This document shows positions 43,734 to 52,960 of a stretch of DNA of 64,000 nt, piece by piece. This stretch comes from JAGQPD01 sp020426865 (lineage in GTDB: Bacteria; Planctomycetota; Planctomycetia; Pirellulales; Pirellulaceae). The DNA lies in the NCBI GenBank assembly GCA_041399065.1, contig JAWKTN010000009.1:62001-126000 (forward strand), in the 5' to 3' direction. Under the pieces are notes generated by a model, which searched no databases, was not told where the DNA came from, and saw nothing but the letters and a program-made list of their open reading frames with translations. Position 1 is the first letter of the stretch, and each line of letters begins with the position of its first letter. The position numbers and the translations under genes were made by a program.

Positions 43734-44646
43734 CCGTTGTCGACTGGCGGTCCTGGATCAATCTCATACCGAGCGAGCGGGCGAACGTCATGGCACTGGC
43801 GGTGCCGGAGGCCACAACCACTCCGAACAGAACGGTACCACCGGCGACATAGGGATAAATGTCGACAGGTGGGCGGCCGATCCCGGGAATCAAGAAAAAA
43901 ATTTCGCACAAGACAAATGGCGTAACGACCACGGCGATCACTGCCGCGATCAGCCATGCCCGTCGGGTTGGCAGATCGGAGAGGATTCCGTATACCATCG
44001 CCAGTCCAATGGCGGCAATAAATGCCCCTAAAGTCAGCAGGAATACCGCTAATCCGATGGCTTCGCCGACGCCAATTGAAAAGCGGCCACTCCAATCCGC
44101 TGCACTCAGCGCGAAACGCGCGATTGCCAACAGCGCGGCGACGGCTGCGGTAAACAGCAGGATGTATCCGATGGAGATTTGTTCTCGTGCCGGTGAATAT
44201 TGCGGATCGTGTCTCCGACCGATGCGTGCACGAGACAACCGGCGGGCAATCCACAAAGGCAATGTCGTCCAGAAAAACAGCCCGATACAAAGACATCCGG
44301 TGAACAGTATGACCTCCACGGGCGGCACCCATTCCATCAGGCTGACGGCCGAAAACCATGCCAGGACGGTCGATAGAACAAAGCCACAACTGACAGGAAT
44401 TCGGACGACCAACGGACTGGAGCCGAGCGTCATCCAAACGGCCACCACCAAAGCCTGCGCGGCAAGGACACCCAGGAACGCTTGCGAGACCAGGAACATC
44501 CAATTCTTCTCAGCGCCCTGGAACATGCCAAGGATGAGCAACGAGAGAATGAAATTGACGACAAAGGACACCGCGCAGGATACGGCGATCGCTACCCATT
44601 GGGTTTTTACAGAGGGAGCAGGGACGTCTTGAACGTGGTCCGTCAT
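43708..44646 (-). CDS. Polytopic membrane protein, unknown function
   Basis: 312 residues with about eight hydrophobic spans (e.g. WVAIAVSCAVSFVVNFILSL, ISIGYILLFTAAVAALLAIA, AWLIAAVIAVVVTPFVLCEI). There is a basic cytoplasmic loop at about 140-160 (RRLSRARIGRRHD). The C-terminal 15 residues are encoded by the direct-repeat field, so the original C-terminus may have been lost or replaced. ATG overlaps the stop of the FMN-oxidoreductase gene by four bases, showing coupled expression. No family is recognised. Confidence 0.82.
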   Translation of the reverse strand: MTDHVQDVPAPSVKTQWVAIAVSCAVSFVVNFILSLLILGMFQGAEKNWMFLVSQAFLGVLAAQALVVAVWMTLGSSPLVVRIPVSCGFVLSTVLAWFSAVSLMEWVPPVEVILFTGCLCIGLFFWTTLPLWIARRLSRARIGRRHDPQYSPAREQISIGYILLFTAAVAALLAIARFALSAADWSGRFSIGVGEAIGLAVFLLTLGAFIAAIGLAMVYGILSDLPTRRAWLIAAVIAVVVTPFVLCEIFFLIPGIGRPPVDIYPYVAGGTVLFGVVVASGTASAMTFARSLGMRLIQDRQSTTANSQCPSG

Positions 44647-46208
44647 TTGGATGCTTCCGGATGTCCCACTTCCGAGTGTTGCTGGAGGAGTCGTGCAATC
44701 TCCTCGCGCTGCCGTCCGGTTATTTTACGCAGGGGCTCGGGATAATCAAAACAAACTCGAGCTGACTGGCCGGCAAAATGATCGTCGAGTATTTCGAACA
44801 GATCTGGCGTGACCAGTGCCGGATGTTCGACACCGCAGGCTCGGCTCAATTGCAGCAGTTCTCTTCGAAGTGCGACAACATAGTTGGCCAGGCGGTGCGA
44901 TTTGCTGGCGGGATCCAGGCCACTCATCAGCCACTTGTTTTGCGTTGCGATGCCGGTTGGGCAATGCCCGGTATGGCATCGTTGAGCTTGGATGCAGCCG
45001 ATGGCGAGCATTGCTTCGCGGCCGACGTTGATCATGTCGCATCCCAAAGCAAAGGCGAGCAGTCCTGTTTCGGGAAAGCCGAGTTTTCCTGAACCGATGA
45101 AGACAACATCTTGTTCCAGGCCATTGGCGGCGAAGATCTTGTAGATGCGGCTGATTGCGACCTTGAATGGCAACGCCACGTGATCGGAAAACACGAGCGG
45201 AGCTGCGCCGGTCCCTCCTTCCCCGCCGTCGATGGTGATGAAATCGACTCGGCGATCCGATTTGGCCATGGTTGTTGCTAACTCGTGCCAGAACTCCAGT
45301 TGTCCAACTGCCGATTTGATGCCGACCGGAAGTCCCGATTCCGCTGCCAGATTCTCGACGAAGTCGAGCAAACCGTCGACGTTGTTAAACGCACTATGAG
45401 ACGCCGGGCTGGCACAGTCTTTCCTGACCGGGATGCCACGGATCTTGGCGATTTCCGGGGTCACTTTAGCGGCGGGGAGTAGTCCGCCACGTCCGGGCTT
45501 AGCACCTTGACTAAGCTTAACCTCGATTGCGCGAATGGGGTTGGCTGCTACCACATCGCGAAAACGCTGCAGATCAAAATGGCCTTCGGCGTTGCGACAT
45601 CCGAAGTAGCCGGTACCGATCTGCCAAATCAATTCGCCGCCACATTGATGAAACGGCGCAATTCCACCTTCACCAGAATTGTGCAAGCACCCGGCGATCT
45701 TGCAGCCGCGATTGACGGCTTCCACCGCCGGGCCGCTCAGCGACCCAAAACTCATCGCCGATATATTTACGATCGATGAAGGACGAAAGGCCTTCACGCG
45801 GTTGCGCGATGCGCCAAGTACCTTGGCACATGGCAATCGGAAGTGAGGATCGAAGCCCGGTTCGCCAGCATGGGGATCATTCAACGGAAACGCAGAGTGC
45901 CGAATAATCAGATAGTTCGGGGATGAATCCAACTCGTTGTCGGTCCCGAACCCAAAGTTGTTGTTGTCCAGCTTAGACGATGCGTAGACCCACCGCCGCT
46001 GGTCGCGGCTGAACGGTCGCTCTTCGTCGTTGTTCGTCACAATATACTGCCGCAGTTCGGGCCCAATGGCCTCCAGCCAATAGCGAAAGTGGCCGATGAC
46101 CGGGAAATTGTGCAGGATCGCATGACGTTTCTGCGAAACGTCAAAAGCAATCCAGGCTCCGAGGCCCACAAGCAACAGGAACGCCAAGACGACAGCCAAC
46201 CAAAACAT
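44643..46208 (-). CDS. FMN-binding glutamate synthase-family protein, membrane-anchored
   Basis: 521 residues. One N-terminal membrane span (MFWLAVVLAFLLLVGLGAWIAF) precedes the alpha/beta-barrel of the glutamate synthase FMN domain: ISAMSFGSLSGPAVEAVNRG, HNSGEGGIAPFH, EVKLSQGAKPGRGG, TIDGGEGGTGAAPL and the Cys cluster CHTGHCPTGIATQ. This is the stand-alone GltB2-like type without glutaminase domain, so the true reaction is uncertain. ATG 46208 has GGAGG 9 bases upstream; the frame is open about 80 codons further without family features. Co-transcribed with the membrane protein downstream. Confidence 0.92.
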   Translation of the reverse strand: MFWLAVVLAFLLLVGLGAWIAFDVSQKRHAILHNFPVIGHFRYWLEAIGPELRQYIVTNNDEERPFSRDQRRWVYASSKLDNNNFGFGTDNELDSSPNYLIIRHSAFPLNDPHAGEPGFDPHFRLPCAKVLGASRNRVKAFRPSSIVNISAMSFGSLSGPAVEAVNRGCKIAGCLHNSGEGGIAPFHQCGGELIWQIGTGYFGCRNAEGHFDLQRFRDVVAANPIRAIEVKLSQGAKPGRGGLLPAAKVTPEIAKIRGIPVRKDCASPASHSAFNNVDGLLDFVENLAAESGLPVGIKSAVGQLEFWHELATTMAKSDRRVDFITIDGGEGGTGAAPLVFSDHVALPFKVAISRIYKIFAANGLEQDVVFIGSGKLGFPETGLLAFALGCDMINVGREAMLAIGCIQAQRCHTGHCPTGIATQNKWLMSGLDPASKSHRLANYVVALRRELLQLSRACGVEHPALVTPDLFEILDDHFAGQSARVCFDYPEPLRKITGRQREEIARLLQQHSEVGHPEASK

Positions 46209-46514
46209 CGAAAACAACCTCCGTGCAAACGAAAGTATGAGGTACAACAGGGGAGATTCGAAACGAAGGCCTCTATTGTAGGACATTTCCGGCGGCAAAT
46301 GTCGATCGGTCCTCGCGACGACTTGAAATGAATGATCAGCGCATGCCGCGTCTGCCGGTCGCGCACTCCCCCGGAGCTGCATAATCGTTGCAGGCTGTTC
46401 AGGGAAAGGCCATTTTCTCCCCCAAATTCCCCGATAGAGGGGCAAGTGGCGGTCGTAGAATTCAAAGCCGGTGTGGTGTAGTTCCCATTACATGAGTCTC
46501 AAGGTTACGAAATA
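46209..46514. other. Divergent intergenic region
   Basis: 306 bp between the FMN-oxidoreductase (minus) and EAL (plus) genes. It has no ORF with coding character and no repeat family seen elsewhere in the window; promoters for both genes should lie here. Confidence 0.5.
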
Positions 46515-47339
46515 ATGAAAGCCATTAATGCGTCACTAGAGTTGGCGGGAGAGGAACAGACGGAGTTAGTTAACGAGTTAGCCGCGGAATCCAAGGTTTA
46601 CGTGCAAAACGTGCGGACGCGGTTTAACCAGCTTATCGAGACACGAGCCATCATTCCTCATTTGCACCCAGTATTGGAGTTGCATACAGGCAAGACGGTA
46701 GGGTTTGAGTTACTCGCTCGAAGCGATGTTCAATCGTTGGAGACCCCTCAAAAAATGTTCGCAGCCGCGGAATATTTGCGCCGTGGTGTTGAGCTCAGCG
46801 AATTGTGCCGTTCCGTGGGATACGAAGTCGATTCGTACTTGCCGCAAGGCGCGAAGCTATTTGTGAACGTACACCCGCAGGAGTCGTTGCTGACGGGACT
46901 GCTGCCGTCGCTTCGGCACATGCGGAAGCAAGTACCCGACCGGGTGATTGTTGTGGAAATTCACGAAGCTGCCGTGACGGACCATGAAACATTGAACCTG
47001 TTCAGCGCCGCGGTTCGTGACCTGAATGTCCAAATCGCCTTCGATGATTTCGGCGTTGGCCGAGCACGTTTGTTGGAACTGGCGAATGTCCCGCCCGACT
47101 TTGTAAAATTCGACCTCACGCTGGTGCGGTCCATCGACGAACAACCGCGTCACCATTTGGTCGTGTTGCGGCACCTGGTCGAGATGATGCGTGAGATCGG
47201 CTGTACGACGATCGCTGAAGGAGTAGAGACCGAACGTGACGCGGAAAACTGTCGCCGCTTTGGATTCGAATTGGCGCAAGGTTTTCTCTATGGCCGGCCC
47301 ACACCAATTGCAATTCCCAAGAAATCCAACAAGTCTTAA
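46515..47339 (+). CDS. Stand-alone EAL-domain protein (cyclic-di-GMP phosphodiesterase-like)
   Basis: 274 residues: a 45-residue N-terminal helix then one EAL domain. Catalytic positions look complete: E65 in GFELLAR (the EAL triplet reads ELL), N118 in LFVNVHP, E148 in VVEIHE, D177-D178 in FDDFGVG, K198 in VKFD, E235 in AEGVE, and the closing QGFLYGRP. It may therefore hydrolyse c-di-GMP to pGpG. It has no GGDEF, PAS or receiver domain and no membrane span. The conserved YQPI segment is replaced by HLHPV. It is monocistronic by spacing. Confidence 0.92.
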   Translation: MKAINASLELAGEEQTELVNELAAESKVYVQNVRTRFNQLIETRAIIPHLHPVLELHTGKTVGFELLARSDVQSLETPQKMFAAAEYLRRGVELSELCRSVGYEVDSYLPQGAKLFVNVHPQESLLTGLLPSLRHMRKQVPDRVIVVEIHEAAVTDHETLNLFSAAVRDLNVQIAFDDFGVGRARLLELANVPPDFVKFDLTLVRSIDEQPRHHLVVLRHLVEMMREIGCTTIAEGVETERDAENCRRFGFELAQGFLYGRPTPIAIPKKSNKS

Positions 47340-47593
47340 GTATGGGGTCGCAGCAGGTGGTTTGAAGCGTAGCGACGCCGAGGTCGCAGGGCCGCGTCGC
47401 TGTCCTGAGGACGGCATGTTCTCGCGCTACAGCGTCGGACATTGACTTGCGAAATGTCTCTCTTATGACCATCTTTGCGCCTTTGGCTCAAAATAAGTGT
47501 TGCCGCGAGCACTGACCCCGGTTAAATTCTGAAATAGGCGGCGTTTTCCTTGTCGTTTTTCACCTGCAAGGTCTTTCTGAAGGAAGCCGGTTC

Positions 47594-48619
47594 ATGGTCT
47601 CATCACACAAGCCACGTCGACACGGTTTTACGCTCGTTGAGCTGTTGGTGGTAATTGCCATCATCGGCTTATTGGTTGCGTTACTGTTGCCGGCAGTGAA
47701 TTCGGCTCGCGAGGCCGCTCGTCGCATTCAATGTTTCAACAATCTGCGACAGATCGGCTTGGCACTGCACAATTACCATTCGGCGCTGGACAAATTTCCG
47801 CCAGGGTGCATTCTGCACGCGTACCCCTATTCTGGTGGCAACCCTGTCTATTCCGGCTGGACACGTGAGATCATGCCGTATGTCGAGGACGAGGCGCTAT
47901 CGACAATGTATAACCCATCGGTACCAATTTATGATGTCACGGCACAACAATTCCGCGAGACCTTTGTGCCGCTTTATACCTGTCCGTCCGATTACACACC
48001 CGACCTGATCATTCCGCATAGCGGACCACCGAGTAACGGTAGCACGTCGGAGGCCGACCCGCGTGCCGCGCGCTATGCCACTGGCTCCTATCGCGGTAAT
48101 GCAGGGCGGGGGGACGGTCGAGTTACCTGGTATCTCTATGAATCACTTCCGCCAGCCAACGGTGATTCGACACCAACCGGTTTGCACAAAGGCTGGCGGG
48201 GACCGTTGCATGCCGTATTGCGAGCGAACCACACGTCGAACCCGCCACTGGAATTGACGCAAGAATCGATCAAGAGGATCAAAGATGGTACGAGCAAGAC
48301 GTTGTTGGCCGGCGAGTCCACCAACCTTTTCCCCCGACGGCGCACGTTCTGGGCGTTCACCCACGGCAACTATGTGTTGAGCCAAACCACGCCGTACGCC
48401 CCGACGTTGTGGGGAGATTGGGAACGATGCCGAGCACTGCCGGACTACGGTCAGTCTTATCGATCTTGCATGTCCGGTTGGTACAGCACCCACCCCGGCG
48501 GCATGAATGGCGTTCGCTGCGATGGTTCTGGTACCTGGATCGCTTCCGATATCGACCTGCAAATATGGGCCGCATTCGGCAGCATGGCCGGCGCTGAAAA
48601 CGAGAGTTACAACGACTAG
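47594..48619 (+). CDS. DUF1559 type II secretion/pseudopilin-like protein
   Basis: 341 residues. The N-terminus HGFTLVELLVVIAIIGLLVALLLPAV is a prepilin/class III signal with cleavage after the Gly and a hydrophobic helix. It is followed by AREAARRIQCFNNLRQIGLALHNYHSA, the DUF1559 signature of planctomycetes. The rest forms a DUF1559 domain ending with WAAFGSMAGAEN. Such proteins occur in dozens of copies per planctomycete genome; their role is unknown, perhaps surface fibres. ATG 47594 follows AAGGAA. Confidence 0.95.
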   Translation: MVSSHKPRRHGFTLVELLVVIAIIGLLVALLLPAVNSAREAARRIQCFNNLRQIGLALHNYHSALDKFPPGCILHAYPYSGGNPVYSGWTREIMPYVEDEALSTMYNPSVPIYDVTAQQFRETFVPLYTCPSDYTPDLIIPHSGPPSNGSTSEADPRAARYATGSYRGNAGRGDGRVTWYLYESLPPANGDSTPTGLHKGWRGPLHAVLRANHTSNPPLELTQESIKRIKDGTSKTLLAGESTNLFPRRRTFWAFTHGNYVLSQTTPYAPTLWGDWERCRALPDYGQSYRSCMSGWYSTHPGGMNGVRCDGSGTWIASDIDLQIWAAFGSMAGAENESYND

Positions 48620-48658
48620 AAAATGACAGCGATGTGTTACCACGTTCCAGGTAAGGCC

Positions 48659-49090
48659 ATGTACCATAGCCGCGCGATATCCGTAACGGCGTTCACGATT
48701 TTCGCATCGCTGCTGCTGAACCTCGCAGGCTGTGGCGGCAAGAGTGCCGTGCCGGTGGAAGGAGCGGTCACGCTTAATGACCGCCCTTTGGCCGATGCCA
48801 CGGTCGTTTTCGCACCGACAACCGTTGAAGGCCCCGGTCCGTTTTTCGGGACCACCGATGCCGCCGGAAAGTACGCCCTTGGTACCAAGGAAGAACCAGG
48901 AACGGGAGCCGTCGCGGGCGAATACATGGTGATGATCACGACAGTCAAGACCGACCCCAACGCCAACGAAGATACCCCCGTCAATCAACAACGTGAAATT
49001 GTGCCGGGCGCCTATCGCGATGGTTCTACCCGTGTCACGGTGCCGAAAGAAGGCAATACCGCCGCTAACTTCGATATGACCGGCCGCTAA
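48659..49090 (+). CDS. Small lipoprotein, carboxypeptidase-regulatory-like
   Basis: 143 residues. The lipobox LLNLAGCGG gives a lipid-modified cysteine at about residue 25, so it is an envelope lipoprotein. The mature part is a beta-sandwich (VEGAVTLNDRPLADATVVFAPT... FGTTDAAGKYALGT), the carboxypeptidase-regulatory/SpaA-like fold. It is commonly found directly after DUF1559 genes in planctomycetes, as here (39 bp). ATG 48659 has AAGG just upstream; an in-frame ATG at 48623 would place a polar extension before the signal. Confidence 0.9.
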   Translation: MYHSRAISVTAFTIFASLLLNLAGCGGKSAVPVEGAVTLNDRPLADATVVFAPTTVEGPGPFFGTTDAAGKYALGTKEEPGTGAVAGEYMVMITTVKTDPNANEDTPVNQQREIVPGAYRDGSTRVTVPKEGNTAANFDMTGR

Positions 49091-49149
49091 ATCGTCGCCC
49101 GGGAATAAGCGGCTTGCCGTTCGAACATGGCCGATTTGGTCAATGTCAC

Positions 49150-52100
49150 CTATGGCTCCTCCCGCCATTGCTTGATCTGCCGCAACGGCACTAGGTAGCG
49201 TGTCCCGGACGACAAGAGCGGCAGCGGTGCTTGGGAGTCGACAATCTCACCCACGCACATGTCAGAGTCACGTCGCACTTCGACGACTCGCATCCACGCG
49301 TCCATGCTCGAAATGCCCATATCCCAAGTGCATCGAATTTGCACGTTTGAAACGTTGCCATCCACCAGCTCGTCGAATCGTTTCGCACTTTCCGCAGCGA
49401 CTCGCCACCACTCGCTGTTGGTGGCGTGATGCTTCGACATACCCGCCGGGAATAGATATGAAGTTGCTCCCACGCCGTACCACGAGTATGGATGGCCTGC
49501 GTCAATCTCAGCGAGTTGGTCGACGGGGTCGAGTAGTGCTCTTGATAATTCCTCAACGTAAGCGGCAACGCACCCTTGTCGGGACATCAGTTGTGCCCAA
49601 CGTGTCATGGGTGGAAGGAGATTGATCTCCTGTCGATCATCGTACACGGTACAGACCAGAACTCGGGTGATACTCGGTCGACGGCGCAAAATATCTACTA
49701 AGGACGTGTCGTCGACTCGGATGTCCGTCCAGGGGACGCATTCCACCACGCCCTGAAAGTCGTCATTGAAAAACGACCGTCGCCACTTTCCGTTTCGTTG
49801 GGGGGCGTCGTTGTCTGTTGGTGTATCAAACACCTCGACACCCGGCCCAAACGCTTCCGACAATGACTGCTGCAATGCGGACGCTTCCAGCTGGTTGAGC
49901 CACGCTGCGGTGTTGTCGAAGAACAGTAGGACAATTTCATCGGAACGAGAATTCCAAGTTGGCGGGAACTTGCCACGCAACGACTTGCCGGCCTCCGTCG
50001 ACGAAGCCTGACGCCACAGGACGTTGACGTTCTCCGAATAATAGGTCAAGGATTGCTGATTCATGTCTTCGTCGGAAAGAATCGTCTCCGCCGTAGCGAA
50101 ATCATTCATCATGACCGCAGCGATGGCACCCGAGCGTTTACTCTCGGACCGTAACCGTTCGGCGATTGTACCTGCTTCCTCACGCCGTCCCTGTCTCAGG
50201 CAAGCCGCCAAACAAGCATACTTCGCATTCGCGATGGACCAATTCCCGTACACGTCTGTCTTCCAGATGGTGTCTCCCATTCCTTCGCAAGCGGCAATAA
50301 GTGCGGCATCGTCATTGTCCGCCATGGCAATTCGCAGAGTCAATTCGGGCATGGTCGCGGGCTCGCGACATCGCGGTCCACATGACGCGATCACCTCTCG
50401 GGCACGCGTGAACTTTCCTTGATCGATCAGTACCGACACAAGTTGCTTTAGCGAGTCGTCTGGATCGTCGCTTTCCTCCATGTATTTGTCTACCTGGTCT
50501 GCTTCCAGGGCGCAGCGTGCCGGCAAGTCGTCAAACTGCCATCGCGGTGTGTTTTCGTCGTCGGGCGCGTCGGCCAGCCGGGCCGCCGCCGCTTCGGCGT
50601 CGCCGCTTTGCAGCAACATCTCTGCAGCGTACCAGGCCGTGATAGGATCCCCGGGGTTCGCCTCTTGGTGCAACGCAATCAATTGCTCCAGCTCGGCGAA
50701 CTTGCCGTACTCAAGCAGTGATCGTGCAAGCGAGGAAAACACCGACTCCTTGTCGGAGGTCTCCTTGTAGAATTGCAATTCTTGCCCTTGTTGCGAATAA
50801 AAAACGGCGAGATGGTGCGCAAACTCCTCGGCTGTGTCCTCATCGTCGCTTACCTTAGGCAGCGCTTGCCGAATCAACTCTTCGATTTCCTCGGCCGCCG
50901 CTCCCGCGGACATCTTCTGCTGTATGAGACATGTGAGCAGCGTCGCGTCGTCGGGATGCGTTTCCCGTCGCTGCTCAAGCAGGAGTGTAAGTTGCTCGGC
51001 CGGAAAGTCGTAATCGCCGTATTCATATTCGAGAACGATATCGTTGAAGAATTGATCCGGATCGCGGGCGTCGCGATACCCATCGACCAGCGTCCCCATC
51101 TCGCAGATCAAATTCAACCACCGTTGATCGTAGACTTCGCGATGCTCCGGGTCGAGTGCCGCGGCCGCAGCGTTACGGAAGGCTCGTACCGCATCATCGT
51201 ATTCGAATCGCAGTTGGTTGCGGACACCCTGCAGAAACAGATCGGCTCCCGGGTAGGCGCCGTTCTGTTCGAGGTACGGTCGTAAACCTTCCAAGACAAA
51301 CAGCTGTTGACGGCTATGCAGAGACTCCCCTAGATAAAGAGCCAATTCCGCGGGTGAGGACGATGCGCCGATGGCGTCAGTCAGCAGGTTGAGATCCTCT
51401 TCGGTCAATGCACTGGCTGCTGAAGACAAGGCGTCCTTTTGATCCGGCAGCGTCCGATACACCTCCAGCCATACGCGAGCACTTTCGGAGTTGCTTTGTA
51501 AGGATTGTAGCAGCCGGGCCTTTTGCCTCAGTCCGGCGATCGGCGCACCGAGCGCCTGGATGTACTTCTCGGCGAACTGCAAAGCTTGCTCATAGTCATT
51601 TGCTGATTCAGCGATGTTGCAGAGCGTATAGTAGGCGCCCGGCACGAGGTCCAGGTTGTCAATTCGATTGAGACAATCGCGGGCCCTGTCCAACTCGTCG
51701 AAGGCTCTCAGGTGTCGGGCGTAACAGAGCTGTTTGTAGCCGTTCAGCTTGGCGTGCACCTCCAATTCGTCACCGGCGATTAGCTTGCGACGAATTTCTT
51801 CCTGGTCCAGGGAGTCGCTCGAATAAGCCTCCTCGAGCATATCCATCGAACGATGATAACGATCCATATCGCGTTGGTCTTGGTGCTCCGACGTGATCGC
51901 CACATGTTCGGCTTCGGATACACCAAAATCCAGCATCTCCCAATCGGTGAGCAGCCATCCACCCTTGCGGTGCACGAACCACCATCGTTCTTCATTCGCA
52001 TCCTCGTACTCCGACCAAAGATGCAAGTAAACCACGCATTCGTCGTCATTGAGCCGGTGAATGGATGCGATCTGAAAGCCGTCATAACCGGTGGGCCCTG

Positions 52101-52593
52101 TCGTGATTTCCGGCAAGCGGTTGATGAAGATTAGGCGTTCGAACCCGGACATGGGTTCCTCCAAGCCACCACTACGGTCCATTTGCACGGTGAATCCCCG
52201 CGGGTCAATCTTCGACATTACTGTGTCGAAGTCCTCATCACGTGCCGACTTCAACACCTTATCGATCAATCGCTCAATGTCGCGTTGCGTGTCAGGATCG
52301 ACGTCGATTCGCGGCTCGCGAAATGCCTCGGCAACAATCTTCACCCGCTCAGCAGGTTGGAACAATCGTCGAGCCTCCCCATCGTGGATATCCAACCCAC
52401 CCGTTCCGGTGACCTTGAAGTAGGCGATCACGATGCCGCCGATGACAATGGCGGACAAACCGGTCAGCACCAAAGCGATGACAACACATCCTGGTTGCGT
52501 TCGTCTTCGCGCGGGGAAATCCGTACCGTCGCGAAAGTCGTACGGCATTGCATCGATGGGATCCAAGAACGAATCGGGGACGTTGCTTGACAT
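49150..52593 (-). CDS. Very large TPR-repeat membrane protein
   Basis: 1147 residues. One membrane span near residues 38-60 (CVVIALVLTGLSAIVIGGIVIAYF) sits after a 37-residue N-terminal tail. A soluble region follows, made of repeated helix pairs (e.g. AARLADAPDDE, AYRTLPDQKDALSSAASAL) typical of TPR-like solenoids. The C-terminal 250 residues are alpha/beta. No catalytic motif is seen. ATG 52593 has AAAG upstream; 14 more codons are open. It is the last gene of the long minus-strand operon and probably a protein-interaction scaffold in the envelope. Confidence 0.85.
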   Translation of the reverse strand: MSSNVPDSFLDPIDAMPYDFRDGTDFPARRRTQPGCVVIALVLTGLSAIVIGGIVIAYFKVTGTGGLDIHDGEARRLFQPAERVKIVAEAFREPRIDVDPDTQRDIERLIDKVLKSARDEDFDTVMSKIDPRGFTVQMDRSGGLEEPMSGFERLIFINRLPEITTGPTGYDGFQIASIHRLNDDECVVYLHLWSEYEDANEERWWFVHRKGGWLLTDWEMLDFGVSEAEHVAITSEHQDQRDMDRYHRSMDMLEEAYSSDSLDQEEIRRKLIAGDELEVHAKLNGYKQLCYARHLRAFDELDRARDCLNRIDNLDLVPGAYYTLCNIAESANDYEQALQFAEKYIQALGAPIAGLRQKARLLQSLQSNSESARVWLEVYRTLPDQKDALSSAASALTEEDLNLLTDAIGASSSPAELALYLGESLHSRQQLFVLEGLRPYLEQNGAYPGADLFLQGVRNQLRFEYDDAVRAFRNAAAAALDPEHREVYDQRWLNLICEMGTLVDGYRDARDPDQFFNDIVLEYEYGDYDFPAEQLTLLLEQRRETHPDDATLLTCLIQQKMSAGAAAEEIEELIRQALPKVSDDEDTAEEFAHHLAVFYSQQGQELQFYKETSDKESVFSSLARSLLEYGKFAELEQLIALHQEANPGDPITAWYAAEMLLQSGDAEAAAARLADAPDDENTPRWQFDDLPARCALEADQVDKYMEESDDPDDSLKQLVSVLIDQGKFTRAREVIASCGPRCREPATMPELTLRIAMADNDDAALIAACEGMGDTIWKTDVYGNWSIANAKYACLAACLRQGRREEAGTIAERLRSESKRSGAIAAVMMNDFATAETILSDEDMNQQSLTYYSENVNVLWRQASSTEAGKSLRGKFPPTWNSRSDEIVLLFFDNTAAWLNQLEASALQQSLSEAFGPGVEVFDTPTDNDAPQRNGKWRRSFFNDDFQGVVECVPWTDIRVDDTSLVDILRRRPSITRVLVCTVYDDRQEINLLPPMTRWAQLMSRQGCVAAYVEELSRALLDPVDQLAEIDAGHPYSWYGVGATSYLFPAGMSKHHATNSEWWRVAAESAKRFDELVDGNVSNVQIRCTWDMGISSMDAWMRVVEVRRDSDMCVGEIVDSQAPLPLLSSGTRYLVPLRQIKQWREEP

Positions 52594-52757
52594 CGTGAAC
52601 GATCTTTCGATAGAGACAATAAGAGCGAATTGCAAAATCTAATTCTCTCATCGTACTGAAATTGTCACGATTGCGACAGATCTTGGCATCAATGCGAAAC
52701 TGCCACGGATTGGCGCCAGGCATCCCAATCTACTCGTCAGGCAACGATGACGTTAAT

Positions 52758-52955
52758 TTATCGTCGGTTGGCAACTCGTTCGATGACCCAGGCGCCAAAA
52801 CCACCGCAAAGAATCATGACGGCAACGACAATTACGACCTGCGTGTGCGTTAGATGTGCTGTTGATTCGGCAGCGCGAAACGCTGCTATATCTCTCTGGG
52901 CAACGGTGAAGGGTAACATCGACAATACCGTCGCCAGTGCAATGCCAAACGCCAT
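52758..52955 (-). CDS. Small two-span membrane protein
   Basis: 65 residues with two hydrophobic segments (MAFGIALATVLSMLPFTVA and VVIVVAVMILCGGFGAWVI). It begins 5 bp after the stop of the DUF1501 gene and ends 164 bp before the TPR gene, so operon position supports it, though no strong ribosome site is visible. It could also be non-coding. It is unrecognised. Confidence 0.45.
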   Translation of the reverse strand: MAFGIALATVLSMLPFTVAQRDIAAFRAAESTAHLTHTQVVIVVAVMILCGGFGAWVIERVANRR

Positions 52956-52960
52956 TCGAG

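Noticed and set aside
43274..44503. Single 409-residue minus-strand ORF
   Set aside because: Only its last about 65 residues have family character (DUF4058 end). The rest is an Arg-rich shadow of the real membrane protein in another frame.
48143..49168. 341-residue antisense ORF across the DUF1559/lipoprotein pair
   Set aside because: The Gly/His/Arg-rich composition and spanning of two genuine genes mark it as a shadow.
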